Shown here one piece after another: positions 61,253-64,000 of a stretch of DNA of 64,000 bases. The position numbers were made by a program, and so were the translations under genes. A model generated the notes under the pieces. It searched no databases and was not told the origin of the DNA. It was given only the letters and a program-made list of their open reading frames with translations. Every line of letters starts with the position of its first letter. Positions within the stretch are counted from its first letter, which is position 1. The DNA is from Bacilli bacterium (GTDB lineage Bacteria > Bacillota_I > Bacilli_A > RF39 > UBA660), in NCBI GenBank assembly GCA_017544525.1, contig JAFYEA010000025.1, forward strand, positions 83,773 to 147,772, given 5' to 3'.

Positions 61253-62377
61253 TCAATTCATGTTACTATTTGTGCCCAAAGTTGCTTTTACAACTTGTTC
61301 TTTTCCATTTCTTTCAATAGTAATATTAATTTTATCACCAATATTATACTTAAATAATTCATATTTAAAATATGAAGCACTCTTTATTTCACTATCATTT
61401 ACTTTAAGAATCTTATCTCCGCTCTTTAATCCAGCCTTATCAGCAGCACTTCCTTTTTCAACATATTCTATAAACACTCCACTATTATCATTCCTACTAA
61501 ATATATTATATGAATCATATATACTAACACCAAGATATGGTCTAGCTATTTTTTTGCCACTAATAATACTATCAGCATATTTAACTCCTTCTTCAATAGG
61601 AATAGCAAATCCCATACCTTCGATTGAAGAACTAGCAAGTTTCATATTAGTAATACCTATAACTTCTCCATTAGAATTACATAAAGGACCACCACTATTA
61701 CCAGAATTAATAGCCGTATCGGTTTGAAGAACCTCTATAACACTATCTTCAGTCTCAACTATTCTATTTTTTCCACTTAAAATTCCTCTAGTTACACTCC
61801 AAGAGAATGTTGTTGAATCAAGTGGAGCTCCTACTGCAAAAGTTGTATCCCCAACCCTTAATTCTTCACTATTACCAATAATAGCTACACTAATAACTGC
61901 ATCTTTTTCAACTGATAAAATTGCTATATCGGCATATTCATCATATCCAACAACAGTCGCATCATACATCTTTTCATTAGAAAACTTAACTTTAACTTCA
62001 CTAGAATTACTTATAACATGATAATTAGTCATAATATATCCATTTTTATTATCTGTTTTATAAACAAAACCAGTTCCTGAAGCATACTCTCTTCCTCTAC
62101 TATATGTTTGAACAACAACTACTGAATCATATACTTTCTCAACAGCATCAGCAATACCCTTATCAGTTATAGTAACATCTTTAACCAATTTAGTAGTTTC
62201 AACTACCAAATTCTTGAGATAAAACTTATAAAAAGCAAAAAATAAGCCAAAACAAACTATAACAGTTATAATAACAGCTAACCATATATGACCTGATTTT
62301 TCTTTAACTTTTACCTCTTTATCATTAACTTTTTCTTCTTTTTTTATTTCTTCTTCAACTATCTTTTTCTTTGTCAT
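61253..62377 (-). CDS. HtrA/DegP-like membrane-anchored serine protease
   Basis: The 374-residue protein has a Lys/Glu-rich cytoplasmic start, one membrane helix (about 31-50), a trypsin-like domain and a PDZ domain (about 275-365). The catalytic triad is visible: His120 (TNYHV), Asp150 (YADIAIL) and Ser228 (GNSGGP). PDZ has SAADKAGLKSGDKILKVND. It degrades or refolds misfolded proteins outside the membrane. ATG 62377 is chosen because of GAGGTG just upstream; an earlier GTG is less likely. Confidence 0.93.
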   Translation of the reverse strand: MTKKKIVEEEIKKEEKVNDKEVKVKEKSGHIWLAVIITVIVCFGLFFAFYKFYLKNLVVETTKLVKDVTITDKGIADAVEKVYDSVVVVQTYSRGREYASGTGFVYKTDNKNGYIMTNYHVISNSSEVKVKFSNEKMYDATVVGYDEYADIAILSVEKDAVISVAIIGNSEELRVGDTTFAVGAPLDSTTFSWSVTRGILSGKNRIVETEDSVIEVLQTDTAINSGNSGGPLCNSNGEVIGITNMKLASSSIEGMGFAIPIEEGVKYADSIISGKKIARPYLGVSIYDSYNIFSRNDNSGVFIEYVEKGSAADKAGLKSGDKILKVNDSEIKSASYFKYELFKYNIGDKINITIERNGKEQVVKATLGTNSNMN

Positions 62378-62429
62378 CACACACACCTCTATTATTAATT
62401 ATAATACCAAATATTAAAATAAGATTAAA

Positions 62430-63752
62430 TTATTTTTCTAAAATTTCAAATAATGCTTTTTTCACATAATTATTATATTCACTTTTAAAATAACTAGGAT
62501 TACTAGTCCAATCTTTAGTTACTTCCATAGTAATGACAGGATAATTATATACTAACTTACAATTATTGTTTTTATATTTATTAGTACTTAACCTACCTGT
62601 TATTTCACTAAATATAAAACCATTTGCTAGTTCACTCATAAAATCAGTGGCTGAACCATCATTTCCTTCACCTACCTCTTCATATGATGAATCGTTTAAC
62701 TTATATGATGTAATAGATGATATCCTACTCGCAAACTTTTCAGTTACCTTATTAAAATCTTTAGATAAATTAGGTTTGCCATAGTATATAACCCTTCCTT
62801 GACTATGCAAATTAATATAAGCATAAATATTTTTATAATATTTAAGCATATAATATATAACAGATTTTACCTCTGGTTCACTACCAACACTATATCCATT
62901 AAAATACTTCCCTCTTTCCGTTGTAATATCAATTGAAGTATTATTTTTTAATTTTTTTCCCTTATATAATAATCCCGAATTCTGTGTAGGAAAATTTCTA
63001 TTTAAATCCACACCATTAGCATTACTTTTAATATTATTAAAATCTATCTTATCTTTATTCTTGTATATATATAAATCTTTATTTCTAATTGAATCAATGC
63101 CATAATTATATACTTCATATCCATCAGGATTGATACAAGGAATAGCCACTATTTTAATATTATTTAACAAGTTATTAACATCGGTATTACCTCTCTCATA
63201 TAAATTAACAACATCAATTAGAAACTTAATTAATATATATGTAGTAGATACCTCTGCTGCATGAATATTAGCATCTAAAAACAAAACATCTTCTCCACTC
63301 CCAATTTCTATACCATATATATTTCTATTATCAACACTTTTACCTATTATTTCTAATTTTACTGATTCACTATTATTTAATTCTTTCAAAATCTCTTCAA
63401 TATCAAAATAATGTAATACTCTTTCAAAATTATATTTTATTTTCTTATATTTATCATTAGAAATAATAGAATTATTCTTTTCTCTTAAAATTTCTTTAAA
63501 ATCACTAGTTTTCATACCTTCCATAAAATAATAATCAATATTTTGAATATCTTTTTCACTCTTAGTAGTTATATCAAAATCTAAATATTTTTCTTCAATA
63601 GTTTTAACAACATTAACAGTATCACTAGAATAACTTTTTTTAAACAATCTACATATCAAATGAATAATTATATAAATAATTAACAATAAAATAATTAATA
63701 ATAAACATATTCTAAATAATTTTCTAATTTTTCTTTTTATTCTTCTTTTCAT
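62430..63752 (-). CDS. M14 family zinc carboxypeptidase
   Basis: The 440-residue protein has an N-terminal membrane helix (about 13-35), a helical segment and the M14 peptidase domain. Zinc ligands are His and Glu in DANIHAAEVSTT, and His in INLHSQGRVIYY; the substrate-binding Arg is in GVDLNRNFPTQ, and the catalytic Glu in VITMEVTKDW. Such enzymes trim peptides or cell-wall stem peptides at the cell surface. AGGTGA precedes the start. It lies between the HtrA gene and the 5S rRNA gene. Confidence 0.9.
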   Translation of the reverse strand: MKRRIKRKIRKLFRICLLLIILLLIIYIIIHLICRLFKKSYSSDTVNVVKTIEEKYLDFDITTKSEKDIQNIDYYFMEGMKTSDFKEILREKNNSIISNDKYKKIKYNFERVLHYFDIEEILKELNNSESVKLEIIGKSVDNRNIYGIEIGSGEDVLFLDANIHAAEVSTTYILIKFLIDVVNLYERGNTDVNNLLNNIKIVAIPCINPDGYEVYNYGIDSIRNKDLYIYKNKDKIDFNNIKSNANGVDLNRNFPTQNSGLLYKGKKLKNNTSIDITTERGKYFNGYSVGSEPEVKSVIYYMLKYYKNIYAYINLHSQGRVIYYGKPNLSKDFNKVTEKFASRISSITSYKLNDSSYEEVGEGNDGSATDFMSELANGFIFSEITGRLSTNKYKNNNCKLVYNYPVITMEVTKDWTSNPSYFKSEYNNYVKKALFEILEK

Positions 63753-63817
63753 AATTTCACCTAAAATATATTAACATTTTAAAAATGAAAAAAATGTCAA
63801 AAAAAAAGACAAAAAAA

Positions 63818-63923
63818 AATTGGCAACTTGCTATCTTCGCTTACACTATTTTCGCCGTAAAAGTGCTTAACTTCTCTGTTCGGTATGGGAAGAGGTGTAT
63901 CCACTTTGCTATCGTCACCAATT
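63818..63923 (-). rRNA. 5S ribosomal RNA
   Basis: The minus strand reads GGTGACGATAGC... ACCGAACAGAGAAGTTAAGC... ending AGCAAGTTGCCAATT. The 5' AATTGG pairs with the 3' CCAATT as helix I, and the conserved CCATACCGAACA loop is intact. The length of about 106 bases is short for 5S but consistent. A run of nine T follows the 3' end. The 16S and 23S genes, if linked, would lie beyond the right edge. Confidence 0.95.
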
Positions 63924-63929
63924 AAATGT

Positions 63930-63958
63930 ATTATACCATAATTGTTCTCTCAAAACAA
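63930..63958 (-). promoter_or_regulatory. Promoter-like sequence directly before 5S rRNA
   Basis: Minus strand -35 TTGTTT (63953-63958), 17-base spacer, -10 TATAAT (63930-63935) with TGG upstream. The -10 box ends six bases before the mature 5S start, the usual distance to a transcription start. A rRNA-operon spacer with a processing site is the alternative. Confidence 0.45.
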
Positions 63959-64000
63959 GATAATGTGATTCTATATCAAATTATAAATAAATGATTAAAT

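Noticed and set aside
1..64000. Genetic code 4 (TGA as Trp)
   Set aside because: TGA ends clear genes at 1307-1309 and 54180-54182, and Trp is encoded by TGG.
63924..64000. tRNA gene near the 5S rRNA
   Set aside because: No cloverleaf or TpsiC arm can be found in this stretch; only a promoter-like sequence is visible.

Overview
The window is very AT-rich DNA from a low-GC Gram-positive bacterium. The standard code is used, because TGA acts as a stop (for example the ATGA overlaps at 1306-1309 and 54179-54182), which argues against a code-4 mollicute. GerA-type germination genes, LtaS-type lipoteichoic acid synthase, TagGH/TagO/MnaA wall teichoic acid genes, SipW/TasA-like genes and a Met T-box fit an uncultured, probably gut-associated Bacillota lineage near Bacilli. 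The exact taxon cannot be fixed from the sequence alone.

Layout: 1-2391 (+) is a spore germination receptor operon with order A-C-B. 2393-6357 (-) holds an orphan gene, rpsP-khpA and a large DUF4116-type repeat protein. 6417-17417 (-) is one long cell-wall polymer operon: tagO, a CDP-glycerol transferase, mnaA, a GT2/CDP-glycerol polymerase fusion, a second CDP-glycerol transferase, tagG, tagH, galE and a HAD phosphatase, with a promoter before tagO and a terminator after the HAD gene. 17571-23248 (+) encodes a secreted SH3/glucosaminidase with a dockerin, a membrane-anchored cohesin-like protein, and a LytR-CpsA-Psr protein with an extra solute-binding-like domain. 23274-25902 (-) has LtaS and a small membrane partner.

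25979-46130 (-) is the most unusual part. It is a Tad/Flp-like pilus locus with a TadZ-like protein, a TadE-like pseudopilin, a small pilin, TadC, TadB, a CpaF ATPase and two CpaB proteins. Around these lie a VirB2-like two-helix protein, a pilin-like protein carrying several dockerin-type calcium loops, a sortase fused to an unknown domain, a thioredoxin-fold protein without CxxC, and two tandem copies of a pair made of a small C-terminally anchored protein and a secreted Cys-rich protein of about 1250 residues. No prepilin peptidase is present. Several members have their own promoter and terminator, so the locus is a string of short transcription units.

46238-54952 holds an HD phosphohydrolase, an orphan pair (57 and 862 residues), pcrA, a YgjV-like gene and an NMT1/SsuA-type ABC importer. 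54974-59392 is a second surface region: an NPKTG sortase substrate and a TasA-like/SipW module. 59454-63752 carries metG behind a Met T-box, an HtrA protease and an M14 carboxypeptidase. A 5S rRNA gene with its own promoter-like sequence ends the window. No insertion sequence, CRISPR array or tRNA was seen, and no gene-free stretch exceeds 300 bases.
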